Positions 1 to 10,300 of a stretch of 64,000 bases of DNA are shown piece by piece. The position numbers and the translations under genes are program-made. Where the stretch lies: contig NZ_LT707065.1 in NCBI RefSeq assembly GCF_900156745.1, positions 682,001 through 746,000 on the forward strand, given 5' to 3'. Within the stretch, counting starts at the first letter, position 1; each line of letters begins with the position of its first letter. Below the pieces are notes generated by a model that ran no database searches, had not been told where the DNA came from, and saw nothing but the letters and a program-made list of their open reading frames with translations. The stretch comes from Achromobacter sp. MFA1 R4. Lineage in GTDB: Bacteria > Pseudomonadota > Gammaproteobacteria > Burkholderiales > Burkholderiaceae_B.

Positions 1-1441
1 CATTGCGGGCTTGAACGAGGGCATCATTCTGCTTGAGGCCGACGGGTCGATCGCCTGGGCCAACGCCAGCGCACTTGCGCTGCATGGCGTCGAAGACATC
101 GACGACCTGGGCGGCACGCCCGCCGGCTTTCGAAAGCGATACACGCTGACGTACCGCAACCACCACCGCGTGCCGGCACGCCAGTATCCCCTGGACCGGC
201 TGGCGGCCGGCGAAGAGTTCGACGACTTGCTGCTGGACCTGGGCCGCAAGGACGATGAAGAGTTCCTGCGCAACCTGCTCGCCCGCGGCCTGAACCTGGA
301 CGACGGCGGGCCCTTCCCGTACCGGGTGCTGATCCTGCATGACCAGACGGCGCAGATCAACGCCGAGGTGCGATTCGAACGCACCTTTTCGGCCAATCCG
401 GCGCCCGCACTGATCTGCCGGCTGTCCGACCTGCGCTACGTGAAGGTCAACCAGGGCTTTCTCGAGATGACGGGCTACGCGCGCGACGCCGTGCTGGGCA
501 AGTCGGCCTATGAACTGGACGTGCTGGATGGCGGCGAGGACAAAGAGTCCGCCGTCGCGCGCCTGAACGAAGGCCGCACCATTCCCCAGCGCGAGGGCGT
601 GCTGAAGCTGCCGGACGGCTCGAGCAGATTCGTCGTGGTGGCGGGGCAGCCGATCGACATGCACGACGAGCCCTGCATGCTGTTCACCTTCATCGACCTG
701 GAGGGCCGCAAGCGGACCGAAGAGGCGCTGCGCGAAAGCGAAGAGCGTTTCTCGAAGGCCTTCCGGCTGGCGCCCGTGCCTATGGCGGTGTGCGACGGCG
801 ACACGCTCAACGTGCTGAACGTCAACGACGCCTTCACGGCCGTGACGGGGGTGGCGCTGGAGGACAACAACGAACAGGACCTCACCGACCTGGGGCTGCG
901 GCCCTATGAAGGCATGGTGGCCGGCCTGAAGCGCGGTGAAAGCGTCCGCAACCGCGAAGCGGCGATGATCGCCCAGGACGGCGGCGAACTGGACTGCCTG
1001 GTGTCCGCCGAGCCCGTCATGATCGGCGGGCTGCGGCGCGTGCTGATCGTGATGCAGGACATCACCGACCGCAAGCGGTCCGAGACCGAACTGCTGACGG
1101 CGATCGAGGCGGTCATGCAGGACACCTCGTGGTTCAGCCGCGGCATCATCGAAAAACTGGCGCAACTGCGCCAGCCCGCCCCCGCTACGCGCGACGTGGC
1201 CGAGCTGGCCCAACTGACGTCGCGCGAACGCGAGGTCCTGGGCCTGCTGTGCCAGGGGCACGACGATGACGGCATCGCCAAGGCGCTCAAGCTGTCGCGC
1301 AACACCGTGCGCAACCACGTAGCGACGATCTACAGCAAGATCGGCGTGCATCGTCGCAGCGCCGCCATCGTGTGGGCCCGCGACCGGGGTATCACCGGAC
1401 ACGAGAGCACGCGCAACCGGGACAAGCCCGCCAAGTCTTGA
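1..1441 (+). CDS. PAS-domain LuxR-family transcriptional regulator (5' end outside window)
   Basis: The reading frame is open from the first bases of the window. The first possible start, a TTG at position 11, lies inside a PAS-like fold, so the true start is probably upstream. Two further PAS domains follow at about residues 120-220 and 240-350, counted from that TTG. A LuxR/GerE helix-turn-helix lies at about residues 395-455, with the typical LTSREREVL start and an SRNTVRNHV recognition region. There is no receiver or histidine kinase domain, so it probably senses a small ligand or redox state directly through the PAS domains and binds DNA in the cytoplasm. Its targets are unknown. The family call is firm. 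Confidence 0.85.
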   Translation, partial: IAGLNEGIILLEADGSIAWANASALALHGVEDIDDLGGTPAGFRKRYTLTYRNHHRVPARQYPLDRLAAGEEFDDLLLDLGRKDDEEFLRNLLARGLNLDDGGPFPYRVLILHDQTAQINAEVRFERTFSANPAPALICRLSDLRYVKVNQGFLEMTGYARDAVLGKSAYELDVLDGGEDKESAVARLNEGRTIPQREGVLKLPDGSSRFVVVAGQPIDMHDEPCMLFTFIDLEGRKRTEEALRESEERFSKAFRLAPVPMAVCDGDTLNVLNVNDAFTAVTGVALEDNNEQDLTDLGLRPYEGMVAGLKRGESVRNREAAMIAQDGGELDCLVSAEPVMIGGLRRVLIVMQDITDRKRSETELLTAIEAVMQDTSWFSRGIIEKLAQLRQPAPATRDVAELAQLTSREREVLGLLCQGHDDDGIAKALKLSRNTVRNHVATIYSKIGVHRRSAAIVWARDRGITGHESTRNRDKPAKS

Positions 1442-1477
1442 GCGGGCTGCCTGGAATTTACAAATTGACACCACATT

Positions 1478-1500
1478 TTCGGCGACTCGCACTCGCCGAA
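1478..1500. terminator. hairpin after the LuxR-type regulator
   Basis: A perfect 8-base inverted repeat, TTCGGCGA and TCGCCGAA, is separated by 7 bases and starts 37 bases after the regulator's stop codon. No T-run follows on either strand. It could be a weak or Rho-assisted terminator, or a structured site upstream of bioB. Confidence 0.3.
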
Positions 1501-1689
1501 GATGACGCCGCGTTCGATTGAGCCGACCTTCAAAAGCGGCCATTTTTTCCTATCTCTACGTCAAGTCACCAGCAAAAACGGCCTTGTTGAGCGCATTGCG
1601 CAAAACGGCCGCAGCTTCTTACGATCCGCCGATCCAGCCCCTGGCCCCGCCAGCGGGCGCGAATCGAGCACGAACGAAGGAGCCAGACC

Positions 1690-2715
1690 TTGCAGACCGC
1701 GTATATCCCCTTCCCGACGGCGCCCAAGCGCCAGACTGCCCCGGCATGGACCGCCGACGACATCCTGGCGCTCTACGCGCTGCCGTTCATGGACCTGCTG
1801 CATCGGGCGCAGCAGACGCACCGCGCCCATTTCGACCCCAACGTCATCCAGCTCTCCAGCCTGCTGTCGATCAAGACCGGCGGCTGTCCGGAGGACTGCG
1901 CCTACTGCCCGCAATCGTCGCACTACGACACCGGCGTGGACGCCGACAAGCTCATGCCGCTGGCGGACGTGGTGGCCGCGGCGCGCGCGGCGCAGGCCAG
2001 CGGCGCGCAGCGCTTTTGCATGGGCGCCGCCTGGCGCAGTCCCAAGCCGCATCACCTGGACGCCGTGGCCGAGATGGTCACCGCGGTCAAGGCGCTGGGC
2101 CTGGAGACCTGCGTGACGCTGGGCATGCTGCGCGACGGCCAGGCCGAACAGCTCAAGCAGGCCGGGCTGGACTACTACAACCACAACCTGGACACCTCGC
2201 CCGAGTTCTACGGAAAGATCATTTCGACGCGCACCTACCAGGATCGGCTGGACACGCTGGACCGCGTGCGCGACGCCGGCATCAGCGTGTGCTGCGGCGG
2301 CATCGTGGGCATGGGCGAATCGCGCCGCGAGCGCGCGGGCCTGATCGCACAGCTGGCCAGCATGGAGCCCTACCCCGAGTCCGTGCCGATCAACAACCTG
2401 GTGCAGGTCGAAGGCACGCCGCTGTCGGGCGTGCAGGCGCTGGACCCGTTCGAGTTCGTCCGCACGATCGCCGTGGCGCGCATCGCCATGCCGCGCGCCG
2501 CCGTGCGGCTGTCGGCCGGGCGCGAGGCCATGGACGACGCGCTGCAGGCGCTGTGCTTCATGGCCGGCGCCAACTCCATGTTCTACGGCGACGCGCTGCT
2601 GACCACGGCGAACCCGCAGATCGAGGCCGACCAGCGCCTGCTGGAGCGTCTGGGCATGCGGGTCGATGCGGCCGGCCACGGCCATGGCCACGGGGAGATC
2701 GAATCATGCCGTTGA
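1690..2715 (+). CDS. bioB: biotin synthase
   Basis: Radical SAM enzyme that inserts sulfur into dethiobiotin, the last step of biotin synthesis. The CxxxCxxC motif that ligates the SAM-binding 4Fe-4S cluster is at C66, C70 and C73, inside the family signature [13 protein letters not shown]. The YNHNLDTS and [11 protein letters not shown] motifs are also present. The length of 341 residues is normal for BioB. The start is a TTG: an AAGGAG ribosome-binding site ends 7 bases before it and the protein then begins just ahead of the conserved region. No other bio gene is adjacent. The stop overlaps the start of the following EamA transporter gene. Urea carboxylase, further along, is a biotin enzyme. 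Confidence 0.95.
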   Translation: MQTAYIPFPTAPKRQTAPAWTADDILALYALPFMDLLHRAQQTHRAHFDPNVIQLSSLLSIKTGGCPEDCAYCPQSSHYDTGVDADKLMPLADVVAAARAAQASGAQRFCMGAAWRSPKPHHLDAVAEMVTAVKALGLETCVTLGMLRDGQAEQLKQAGLDYYNHNLDTSPEFYGKIISTRTYQDRLDTLDRVRDAGISVCCGGIVGMGESRRERAGLIAQLASMEPYPESVPINNLVQVEGTPLSGVQALDPFEFVRTIAVARIAMPRAAVRLSAGREAMDDALQALCFMAGANSMFYGDALLTTANPQIEADQRLLERLGMRVDAAGHGHGHGEIESCR

Positions 2716-3587
2716 CGCCGGGCCTGATGTATTTGGCGGCCAGCGTCGCGTGCAGTGTCACCGTGGCGGTGATGCTCAAGCTGGCGCGGCGCTGGCAGGT
2801 GGACGTGCGCCAGGCCATCGCCATGAACTACGCCGTGGCCGCCCTGCTCTGCTGGCTGGTGCTGCGTCCCGATCCCGCCCGCCTGCTGGCGCCCCAGACG
2901 CCCTGGATGGTGCTGGCGGCGCTGGGCGTGCTGCTGCCCAGCGTGTTCCTGGCGATGGCGGCGGCGCTGCGGCACGCCGGCATCGTGCGCAGCGACGCCG
3001 CGCAGCGCCTGTCGCTCTTCATTCCGCTCCTCGCGGCCTTCCTGTTTTTCGGCGAGCCGGTCACTGGACGCAAGCTGGCGGCGATCCTGCTGGCCTTCAC
3101 CGCCCTGTTCTGCCTGCTGCGCCAGCCGCCGCGCATCCGCCTGTCCGAGTCCACCGCGGCGCAAGACCGGCGCGCGATGTGGCTGTGGCCACTGGTGGTG
3201 TGGGCGGGCTATGGGGTGATCGACATCCTGTTCAAGCAGCTTGCGCGCGCCGGCACCGCGTTCTCGGGCGGGCTGCTGGTGTCGTTCCTGATGGCGGGCG
3301 CGCTGATGCTGGCCTATCTGCTGTGGCGCCGCGTGCGCTGGCAGGGACGCCATCTGGCCGCCGGCGTGGCGCTGGGGCTGGCCAATTTCGGCAATATCCT
3401 GACCTACGTGCGGGCCCACCAGTCCTTGCCCGACCATCCGGCGCTGGTTTTCGCGTCGATGAACATGGGGGTGATCACGCTGGGCACCCTGGTGGGCGCC
3501 CTGGCGTTTCGCGAACCGCTGACGCGCGTGAATGGGCTGGGCATCGCGCTGGCGCTGTCCGCCATCCTGCTGATGACGCCCTGGTGA
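2706..3587 (+). CDS. EamA/DMT-family membrane transporter
   Basis: A 293-residue inner-membrane protein of about ten hydrophobic helices in two similar halves, the usual size and architecture of drug/metabolite transporter permeases with two EamA domains. The ATG lies inside the end of bioB (10-base overlap), so the two genes are very probably translationally coupled. A role in moving biotin, a biotin precursor or a related metabolite is suggested only by this coupling. The substrate cannot be read from the sequence. Confidence 0.8.
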   Translation: MPLTPGLMYLAASVACSVTVAVMLKLARRWQVDVRQAIAMNYAVAALLCWLVLRPDPARLLAPQTPWMVLAALGVLLPSVFLAMAAALRHAGIVRSDAAQRLSLFIPLLAAFLFFGEPVTGRKLAAILLAFTALFCLLRQPPRIRLSESTAAQDRRAMWLWPLVVWAGYGVIDILFKQLARAGTAFSGGLLVSFLMAGALMLAYLLWRRVRWQGRHLAAGVALGLANFGNILTYVRAHQSLPDHPALVFASMNMGVITLGTLVGALAFREPLTRVNGLGIALALSAILLMTPW

Positions 3588-3645
3588 AGCGCTGGTGACG
3601 GCCCCGTGGCAATGATGCGGCTGGCAATGCCCGAGTGAGGGCGGA

Positions 3646-5055
3646 TCAGGTGCCCGTGCGGACCTGCCGCTCGGGTTCGGCCTCGGTTTCGACGTCGGCC
3701 ACGGGGTCCGGCGCCGCCTCGGCGCCCTGCGCGTCGGCCGGCGACGGGTCGCCCACGGGTTCGGGCGGCGCGGGCGCCGCGGAGGGATCGGGCTGCACCA
3801 TTTCCATGGCGATGTCGTTCTCCGGATCCACCCGCGGATCCAGCACCGCGGCTGCCGGCGAGCTCTGGAGCGTATCGGGCATAGGCACGAAATGCGTCGG
3901 CGCCTCCTGGACCTGGTGCGCGCCGGTGACGCGCGTGGGACGCACCTGCCATACCAGGATCACGGCGCAGGCCGAGATGAACACGTAGTACATGCTGGGA
4001 CCGCCCCACGACATCATCACGCCCGCGATCATCGGGCCTACACAGGCCCCCACGCCATAGGTCATGAGCAGCACCGCCGACAGGCTGACGCGCCGCTCGG
4101 ACTCGACGTGGTCGTTGGCAAACGCCGCGCCCAGCGGATAGAGCGTGAACTGCAGGATGCCGAAGACGCAGGACATGGCGACCAGCGCCCAGAACGGCAG
4201 CGCGATCCAGCCCCACATGACGGTGGGCAGCAGGACCAGCAGCAAGGCATTGAAGCGGATGAGGCCCGCGCGGTTGATGCGGTCGGACAGCCAGCCCATG
4301 GGCCACTGCGACAGCAGCCCCGCCGTGACGGCGGCCGCGACGAAAACGGCGGCCTGCGACGTGGACAGCCCGTGCTTGGCGCCATAGACGGCGGCCAGCC
4401 CATAAAAAGCGCCTGACAGGTTGCCCGCCACGAAGAGCACCGTCATGGACAGCGGCACGCGCCGCATGAAGAACCGTATATCCAGCGGTGCGGGCAGCGG
4501 CGTGGGCGGGTGCGACCGGGCCGTGACAGCCAGCGGCACCAGGCACAGCACCAGGCACATGGCCACCAGGGTCAGCGGACGCAGATCCAGCGTGGCGTAG
4601 GCCGTGAGCGCCAACTGTCCTAGCACCGTGCCCAGCCCGGACACGACCATGTAGACGGAGAACACACGCCCGCGCTGGTGGTTTTCGGTCTGTTCGTTGA
4701 GCCAGCTTTCGATGACCATGAACTCGGTCACCATGACGATGCCGGAGATGATGCGAAACACCAGCCACATCGGCATGGAGTCGACCAGCGTCTGCGCCAG
4801 GATCATGCTGGTGGCGATGGCCGCGCACGCGACGAACGCACGGATGTGGCCGACGCGGATGATGAGCTTGTGCCCGAGGCGTGCGCCGCACACGAGGCCG
4901 AGGTAGTAGCCGGCGATCAGGACGCCGATCCACACTTCGCTGACGGACTGCGCGGTCAGCCTCAGGCCCATGTAGGTGTTGAAGAGACCCGTGCCGATGA
5001 GCATCAGCAAGGTCGCGAAATAGAGCGACGAAAACGAGGAAATCGTGGAGAGCAT
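3646..5055 (-). CDS. MFS transporter (YcaD-like)
   Basis: A protein of about 469 residues with twelve predicted membrane helices and a long acidic, proline-rich hydrophilic tail (about the last 75 residues). The N-terminal half carries MFS-type features, and the motif FMVIESWLNEQTENHQRGRV resembles the YcaD/UMF2 group of the major facilitator superfamily. I prefer the ATG at 5055, which begins directly before the first helix. An upstream in-frame start at 5115 would add 20 Pro/Ala/Arg-rich residues and has no clear ribosome-binding site. It lies just downstream of the peroxiredoxin gene on the same strand, with a hairpin between them. The substrate is unknown. Confidence 0.8.
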   Translation of the reverse strand: MLSTISSFSSLYFATLLMLIGTGLFNTYMGLRLTAQSVSEVWIGVLIAGYYLGLVCGARLGHKLIIRVGHIRAFVACAAIATSMILAQTLVDSMPMWLVFRIISGIVMVTEFMVIESWLNEQTENHQRGRVFSVYMVVSGLGTVLGQLALTAYATLDLRPLTLVAMCLVLCLVPLAVTARSHPPTPLPAPLDIRFFMRRVPLSMTVLFVAGNLSGAFYGLAAVYGAKHGLSTSQAAVFVAAAVTAGLLSQWPMGWLSDRINRAGLIRFNALLLVLLPTVMWGWIALPFWALVAMSCVFGILQFTLYPLGAAFANDHVESERRVSLSAVLLMTYGVGACVGPMIAGVMMSWGGPSMYYVFISACAVILVWQVRPTRVTGAHQVQEAPTHFVPMPDTLQSSPAAAVLDPRVDPENDIAMEMVQPDPSAAPAPPEPVGDPSPADAQGAEAAPDPVADVETEAEPERQVRTGT

Positions 5056-5087
5056 GGCGTCGACAACCGCTGCTGGCGCTGGCGCGG

Positions 5088-5107
5088 CGGGCCGCCGGGG
5101 CGGCCCG
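5088..5107 (-). terminator. GC-rich hairpin downstream of the peroxiredoxin gene
   Basis: A perfect inverted repeat, CGGGCCGCC and GGCGGCCCG, with a 2-base centre, lies 33 bases past the peroxiredoxin stop codon and before the MFS gene. It has no T-run, so it may act as a partial terminator or a 3'-end stabiliser. Confidence 0.35.
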
Positions 5108-5140
5108 CGCGTCACGCGGTAAAACGGGGAACTGCGGGGA

Positions 5141-5644
5141 TCAGGCTTGCGAGAGCATCGTGGCCGCGTCGCTGACTTCGAACTTGCCAGGCGCTTCCAC
5201 GTTGAGCTGCTTCACGACGCCGTCGACGATCAGGGCGGAGTAGCGCTGCGAGCGCACGCCCATGCCGCGCTGGACGAGGTCCAGTTCGAGGCCGAGTTCC
5301 TTGGTCCACAGCGCGGAGCCGTCGGCCAGCATGCGGACCTTGCCTTCGGTCTTCTGTTCGCGTCCCCACGCGCCCATGACGAACGCGTCGTTGACGGACA
5401 CGCACCAGATCTCATCGATGCCCTTGGCCTTGAGGGCGTCGGCCTGTTCGACGTAGCCCGGCAGGTGCTTGGCCGAGCAGGTGGGCGTGAAGGCGCCGGG
5501 CACGGCAAAGAGCGCGATGGTCTTGCCGCGGGTCAGGTCGGCGACCTGGAACGCGTTGGGGCCGAGCGAGCAACCGGCGGTTTCGGTCTCGATGAATTCG
5601 GTCAGCGTGCCATCGGGCACGCGGTCGCCGACTTTGATCGTCAT
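5141..5644 (-). CDS. peroxiredoxin, Prx5-like redoxin family
   Basis: A 167-residue cytoplasmic thiol peroxidase that reduces hydrogen peroxide and organic hydroperoxides, with electrons from glutathione/glutaredoxin or thioredoxin. The peroxidatic cysteine is C56 in the motif PGAFTPTCSAKHLPG, characteristic of the Prx5/AhpC-TSA 'redoxin' group. C25 is the only other cysteine near the N-terminus. The start at 5644 is preceded by a good GGAG ribosome-binding site. A longer frame upstream contains no conserved sequence. The direct reductant cannot be told from sequence. Confidence 0.9.
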   Translation of the reverse strand: MTIKVGDRVPDGTLTEFIETETAGCSLGPNAFQVADLTRGKTIALFAVPGAFTPTCSAKHLPGYVEQADALKAKGIDEIWCVSVNDAFVMGAWGREQKTEGKVRMLADGSALWTKELGLELDLVQRGMGVRSQRYSALIVDGVVKQLNVEAPGKFEVSDAATMLSQA

Positions 5645-5895
5645 GTAGATCTCCAAGGTAAAAGGGGGCAATGCATTGAGGCAAGAGCGCCTCACAGCCC
5701 CCATCATAGTTCGTGCGCGGCCGGCCTGCTGCCTTTGGCGGCGGGGGAAAAGAAGATGAACAGTCTGAAACGACTCCACACCGCACCCACACGAGCCGGA
5801 AACGCCCGCTTGCCATAATCGCGTGGTAGAGAGACATTGCCCGCCGCCGCCGCGAAAGGCCGTGTGCCGCGCCGGGCCTCACCGGGAGACTTTCG

Positions 5896-6318
5896 ATGCG
5901 CAAGATCCTGACCGGGCTGGCATGGATGCTGGCCGCCGCCGCCCCGGCCTGGGCGGCTCCGGACGCCGCCGAACAGGCCCAATACGATTCCTTCGTCATC
6001 GCGGCGGGCGCCTCCAATGGCGCGGCGCGCGCGTGCGGGGCGTCCGAACCCGACCTGGCGCAACACCAGGACACGGCGCGCAAAAACCTGATGCGTTATG
6101 CCGACGAGTACCAGTTTGCGGCCGGCAACTATGACGCCCTGTTCAAGAAGGGCCAGGCCGAAGGCAAGACGATGATGGACGACATGAAGCGTTCCGGTGT
6201 CGACGGGTGCCGGGGCGTGCTGGGCGGCTTCCAGAGCGAGCGGGTCATGACATACGAGGGCATGAAGCGGGGTTTTGCGGAGGTTGGCGACGGGCTGCCG
6301 GGAGAGAAGGCGCGGTAG
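5896..6318 (+). CDS. small exported protein of unknown function
   Basis: 140 residues. The first 20 form a clear Sec signal peptide (MRKILTGLAWMLAAAAPAWA) ending at an AWA-A cleavage site, so the mature protein of about 120 residues is probably periplasmic. The rest is soluble and alpha-helical in character, with two cysteines (in RACGASEP and VDGCRGVL) that could form a disulfide. I recognise no named domain. It stands alone between divergent and convergent neighbours. Confidence 0.65.
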   Translation: MRKILTGLAWMLAAAAPAWAAPDAAEQAQYDSFVIAAGASNGAARACGASEPDLAQHQDTARKNLMRYADEYQFAAGNYDALFKKGQAEGKTMMDDMKRSGVDGCRGVLGGFQSERVMTYEGMKRGFAEVGDGLPGEKAR

Positions 6319-6390
6319 GTCCGCGCCACGCGCCCGGCGCCGCGCCGCCAAACGCCAGACGCCCCTGCCCCGGCACGCCCCCCCTAGGGC

Positions 6391-7269
6391 TTACAGCCCG
6401 TGCTGCTTGAACCAATCCAGCATCCGGACCCAGGCCTGTTCCGCCTCGGCCTTCCGATAGGACGGGCGATAGTCCGCGTGGAACGCGTGCGGCGCGTCGG
6501 GGTAGATGTCGATGCGCGACGCCTTCGCGGCCGCGGAGCCCTTGGCCAGTTCCACGCGCATGCGATCCACGTCGGCCTGCGAGATGCCGGCATCCTTGCC
6601 GCCATAGGCGCCCAGGACCGGGGCCTTGAGGTCATTGACGATGGCCAGCGCGGACTTGGGCTTGAGCTCGGTGGGTTCGCCCGCCAATTGGCCGTACCAG
6701 GCGGCGCCGGCCTTGAGCCTGGGGTTGTGGGCGGCGTACAGCCAGACCTGGCGGCCGCCCCAGCAGAAGCCCAGGATGCCCAGCCTGTCGGGGTTGCCGC
6801 CGTTGGCGGCGGCCCAGGCGGCGGTGGCGTCCAGGTCCGCGATGACCTGCTTGTCCGGGACCTTGCTGACCACTTCCGCCTGCAGCTTGGGGATCTCGGT
6901 GTATTTGGACGGGTCGCCCTGGCGCGCATACAGTTCCGGCGCGATGGCGAGATAGCCCCGGTGGGCCAGGCGGCGGCAGACGTCCTGGATGTACTCATGC
7001 ACGCCAAAGATTTCCTGCACGACGATGAGCGTGGGCAGGTCCTTCTTGCCCTCGGGCGCGGCGCGGTAGGCGGGGATCTTGCCGTCCGGCGCCGGAATGT
7101 CGATCTTGCCGGCCACGAGGCCCTTGGCGTCCGTGGCGATGGCGGTCTGCGCCGCCGCCGGTCCTGCCGCCAGCGAGAACCCCGCCGCCACGGTGGTGGC
7201 AATGAAGCCTCGCCGGTCCAGCCGCAAGGGCGGGAGCAGGCTGTCGAACTGCGCGTCCTGGTCTTTCAT
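6391..7269 (-). CDS. dienelactone hydrolase family protein with Tat signal
   Basis: A 292-residue alpha/beta-hydrolase. A twin-arginine signal is visible (R19-R20 in DRRGFIATTVAAGF, ending near GPAAAQ), so export as a folded protein is likely. The dienelactone-hydrolase nucleophile elbow G-F-C-W-G-G carries the catalytic cysteine. An aspartate (GAYGGKDAG) and a histidine (APHAFHADYRPSY) complete the triad. Family members hydrolyse lactone rings in chloroaromatic breakdown, but exported paralogues usually have unknown substrates. No aromatic-degradation genes are adjacent. Confidence 0.85.
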   Translation of the reverse strand: MKDQDAQFDSLLPPLRLDRRGFIATTVAAGFSLAAGPAAAQTAIATDAKGLVAGKIDIPAPDGKIPAYRAAPEGKKDLPTLIVVQEIFGVHEYIQDVCRRLAHRGYLAIAPELYARQGDPSKYTEIPKLQAEVVSKVPDKQVIADLDATAAWAAANGGNPDRLGILGFCWGGRQVWLYAAHNPRLKAGAAWYGQLAGEPTELKPKSALAIVNDLKAPVLGAYGGKDAGISQADVDRMRVELAKGSAAAKASRIDIYPDAPHAFHADYRPSYRKAEAEQAWVRMLDWFKQHGL

Positions 7270-7336
7270 CGAGCATCTCCTGGAAAAAGCGGGCGCGGCA
7301 GGGACGCGCCTCGCGCCCCGCCTGGGCCTGCCGAGT

Positions 7337-10300
7337 TCACTTCAGGGAGAAGTCCACGCGCGAGGGTTGCCCCTCGTCCTTGATGCCATCGGCGTCCAGC
7401 TGCGGCGCAACGATGAACACGCGATCCGCGAGTCCTTCCTGGGCTTGCAACTTCTCATAAACCGCCTGCGCACGGGCATCGGCCAGTTGGCGCAGTTGTT
7501 CCTCGCCGACCGGGGCCGCGGCGCGCAGCATGGCCTCCATCTGCGCGGCCGGAACGGATTTGGCCATGCCGATGAAATTGCGCGGTTTGTCCTTGAGGTC
7601 GGTGTCATCGTAGACCGCTTCGAGGTATTTGGGGCGTTCGGCGCCCGACACCTCGACGCCCGCCGGATTGGGCTTCTTGCCGCGCGGCGCGACGTCGGCG
7701 GCCTTGGCGCCGCGGATCCGGGCGTCGACCCAGGCCTGCCGCAGGCCTTCGCTGTCGGTCTTGGGGTCCGCGCGGCCGCTGATGTCCATCTTCAGCGCCG
7801 GCCGGTCGGTCAGCGCCTTGATGAGCGTGTCGATGCGCTGCAGCGAGTCGTCGGTGAGGACGGCGCTGCCGGGCGCGAATTCGACGTAAGACAGCTCTTC
7901 GCCGCTGCCGAACGCCGAGGCGAGCAGGCTGAAGGGCGAAGTCACCGCCTTGACCACCAGGTTCATCAGCACGCGCACCACGATTCCGCCGACGGAGAAT
8001 TCGGGGTCGTCCAGCGAGCCGGAGATCGGCAGGTTGATGTCGATGTTGCCGCGCGAGTCCTTGAGCAGCGCGACGGCCAGCAGCACCGGCAGCTTGGTGG
8101 CGTCGGGACTGTTGGTCTTGTCGCCGAACGTGAGCTGGTTGAGCACCACATGGTTGGTGGCCTGCAGGGCGCGGTTCTTGATTTTGTATTCCAGGTCGAC
8201 CGACAGCTTGCCGCGCTTGATGGGATAACCCACGTACTTGGCCGAATACGTGTTGAACCGCGGCAGGTCGACGCCCTTGGCCGACGCCTTCAGGTCCAGC
8301 GACAGATATTTGGCGAACGGCTGCACCACCCCGCTGATGGACAGCGGCGCGGTCGTGTACACCCGTCCCGTGACCTTGACCTTGGCGGGCTGGGGATTGG
8401 TGGAGGACACGGCGGAGATGCCGCCCTCGATGCTGGACAGCTCGGCCACGTAATTGGGCTTGACGAAGCGGTCGGTGAAGGTCATGCGGCCGCGGGTCAG
8501 CGTGACACTGTTGACCGAGATGTCGGGCATGGATGCGGCGCCGCTGCCCTTGGCGGAGGCGGCGGGCGCAGCGGATGCGGGCGGCGGTTCGGCGCTGCGG
8601 CCGGGCGTCTGCGTGTCCTGCGTGATGGAGCCGCCGGCCTGGCCGGGCGCGGCCACCAGGTCCATGACATTCAGCCGGCCTTGGGCGTTGAGCAGGATGC
8701 GGCCATAGAAGTCTTCCAGGGCGATGTCGCCCAGCCGGGCGACGATCCGGTCGCCCGCCACGGCGATGTCCATGCCGGTCAGGCCCAGGCGTTTCCAGTT
8801 CAGGAAGTCGTCCTGGTTCACGCGGTCTTGGAGGTCCAGGTCGGTGACGTCGACGGCACCCTTCCAGGCAGCCTTCATCGGCGCCGCGCCCGAGGCGGCG
8901 GCGAATTCGGCGTTGCCTTGGGCGCCCAGCGTGACGGCGCGGACGGTGGCGTTCAGGCTGGAGGCGAAATACGGCGCGAACGAGGCGACGTTCAGCCCCG
9001 AGAGGGCCACGGACGTCTTGAGCGTGAGCGGCTGCGGGGTCAGCACGCCCTTGAGGTCCAGCTTGCCGTTGCCCTGGATGCCGGCCGCGGCCAGCGTGAA
9101 ATTGCTGGCGCCCGGCCCCGGCGCGAGGCGGTCGGCCGTGACGCGCAGGCTTTGCAGGGCAACGTCCAGCGCGGGCCGGAGCGATTCGTCGCGGGCCTTG
9201 AATTGCGTGAGGTCGGCCTGCACGGCCGTGGCGGACGCATCGACCGCGCCGCCCTTCTCGCGCACGTGGACCTGCGCGGTGGCGGCCAGCCGGCCATCGA
9301 GCAGCGTGACCGGGGCCGCGCTGCGCACGGCCGGCGCCAGCGGCGCCAGCGCCACATTGCCCAGCCGCACGTCCATGTCGAGCGACAGCGGCTTGATCAC
9401 CAGCGGCCCCTTGGCGCGCAGCCAGCCGCCGTCGGCGCTGTTGTCCATGGTCAGCCACAGATTGATGGGCCGGTCCGGCTGCTGCGGCAGCTCCACGCCT
9501 TCGACGGTGGCGGCCAGGCCGGTCATCACGTAGTCCAGCTTGCTGATCGCGTCGGCGACGTAGACCTCGCCTTCATGCAGGTTGAAGGCGTCGAGCGTGA
9601 CCTTCCATTCGGCGGGCGCGGGGGGATCTGCAGCGGGGGCTGCGGCGGGGGCTGCGGCGGGGGCTGCGGGGGGGACTGCGGGGGGGACTGCGGGGGGGAC
9701 TGCGGACGGGTCCGCGGGCGGCGCAGCGACGGAGGCGGGCGCCGGCGGCTCGCCAGCGGCCCTGGGCTTGAGCCCGCTTGCCTTGCGCATTTCGTCCCGC
9801 AGCGGCGTGGCGGCCGGTTCCACGCCGCCCAGCGCCTTCAGCCCGGCGACGACGTCCTGCCAGTTGAGGTTGGCATTGGCCTGGCGCCGCACGTGGACCT
9901 GCGGCGCCCACAGGCCGATTTCGCCGATATACACCTGGCGGGCGATCGGCTCCAGTTCCAGCCGGCTGACGGTCAACGCGCTCCAGGCCGCCAGGTCGCC
10001 GCCGGCCGGGTCGCGCAGGTCCAGGCGGCGCAAGCCCACGTCGCCGACGATGCGGATCTTGGGCGGCGCGTCCTTGGGCTGCTCGAAGACGACCTGCAGG
10101 TTCGAGTCCAGCAGCGCGCTTTGCACCTTGAACGGCAGCGGCATGGGCCAGACGTCGGCCCACTTTTCCAGTTGCAGGCCATCGAAGGCCACGCGCAGCG
10201 TGGACGAGGGCACCACGTCGAACGGACGCGCCACGCCGGTCAGGTCGAAGGGACTGCCGTTGATGCGCAGATGCAGGCGCGGCTGCACGTCGATGTCGGT

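Noticed and set aside
1465..1493. TTGACA as a -35 box for a bioB promoter
   Set aside because: No acceptable -10 sequence lies 16-18 bases downstream, and the hairpin at 1478-1500 occupies that position.
5645..5895. Small gene or RNA between the peroxiredoxin and the exported protein
   Set aside because: Only an unconserved extension of the peroxiredoxin frame is present; no stable RNA-like structure or promoter pair could be supported.
9631..9702. Possible CRISPR-like array
   Set aside because: The units are directly adjacent 12-base repeats without spacers and lie in frame inside a coding sequence.
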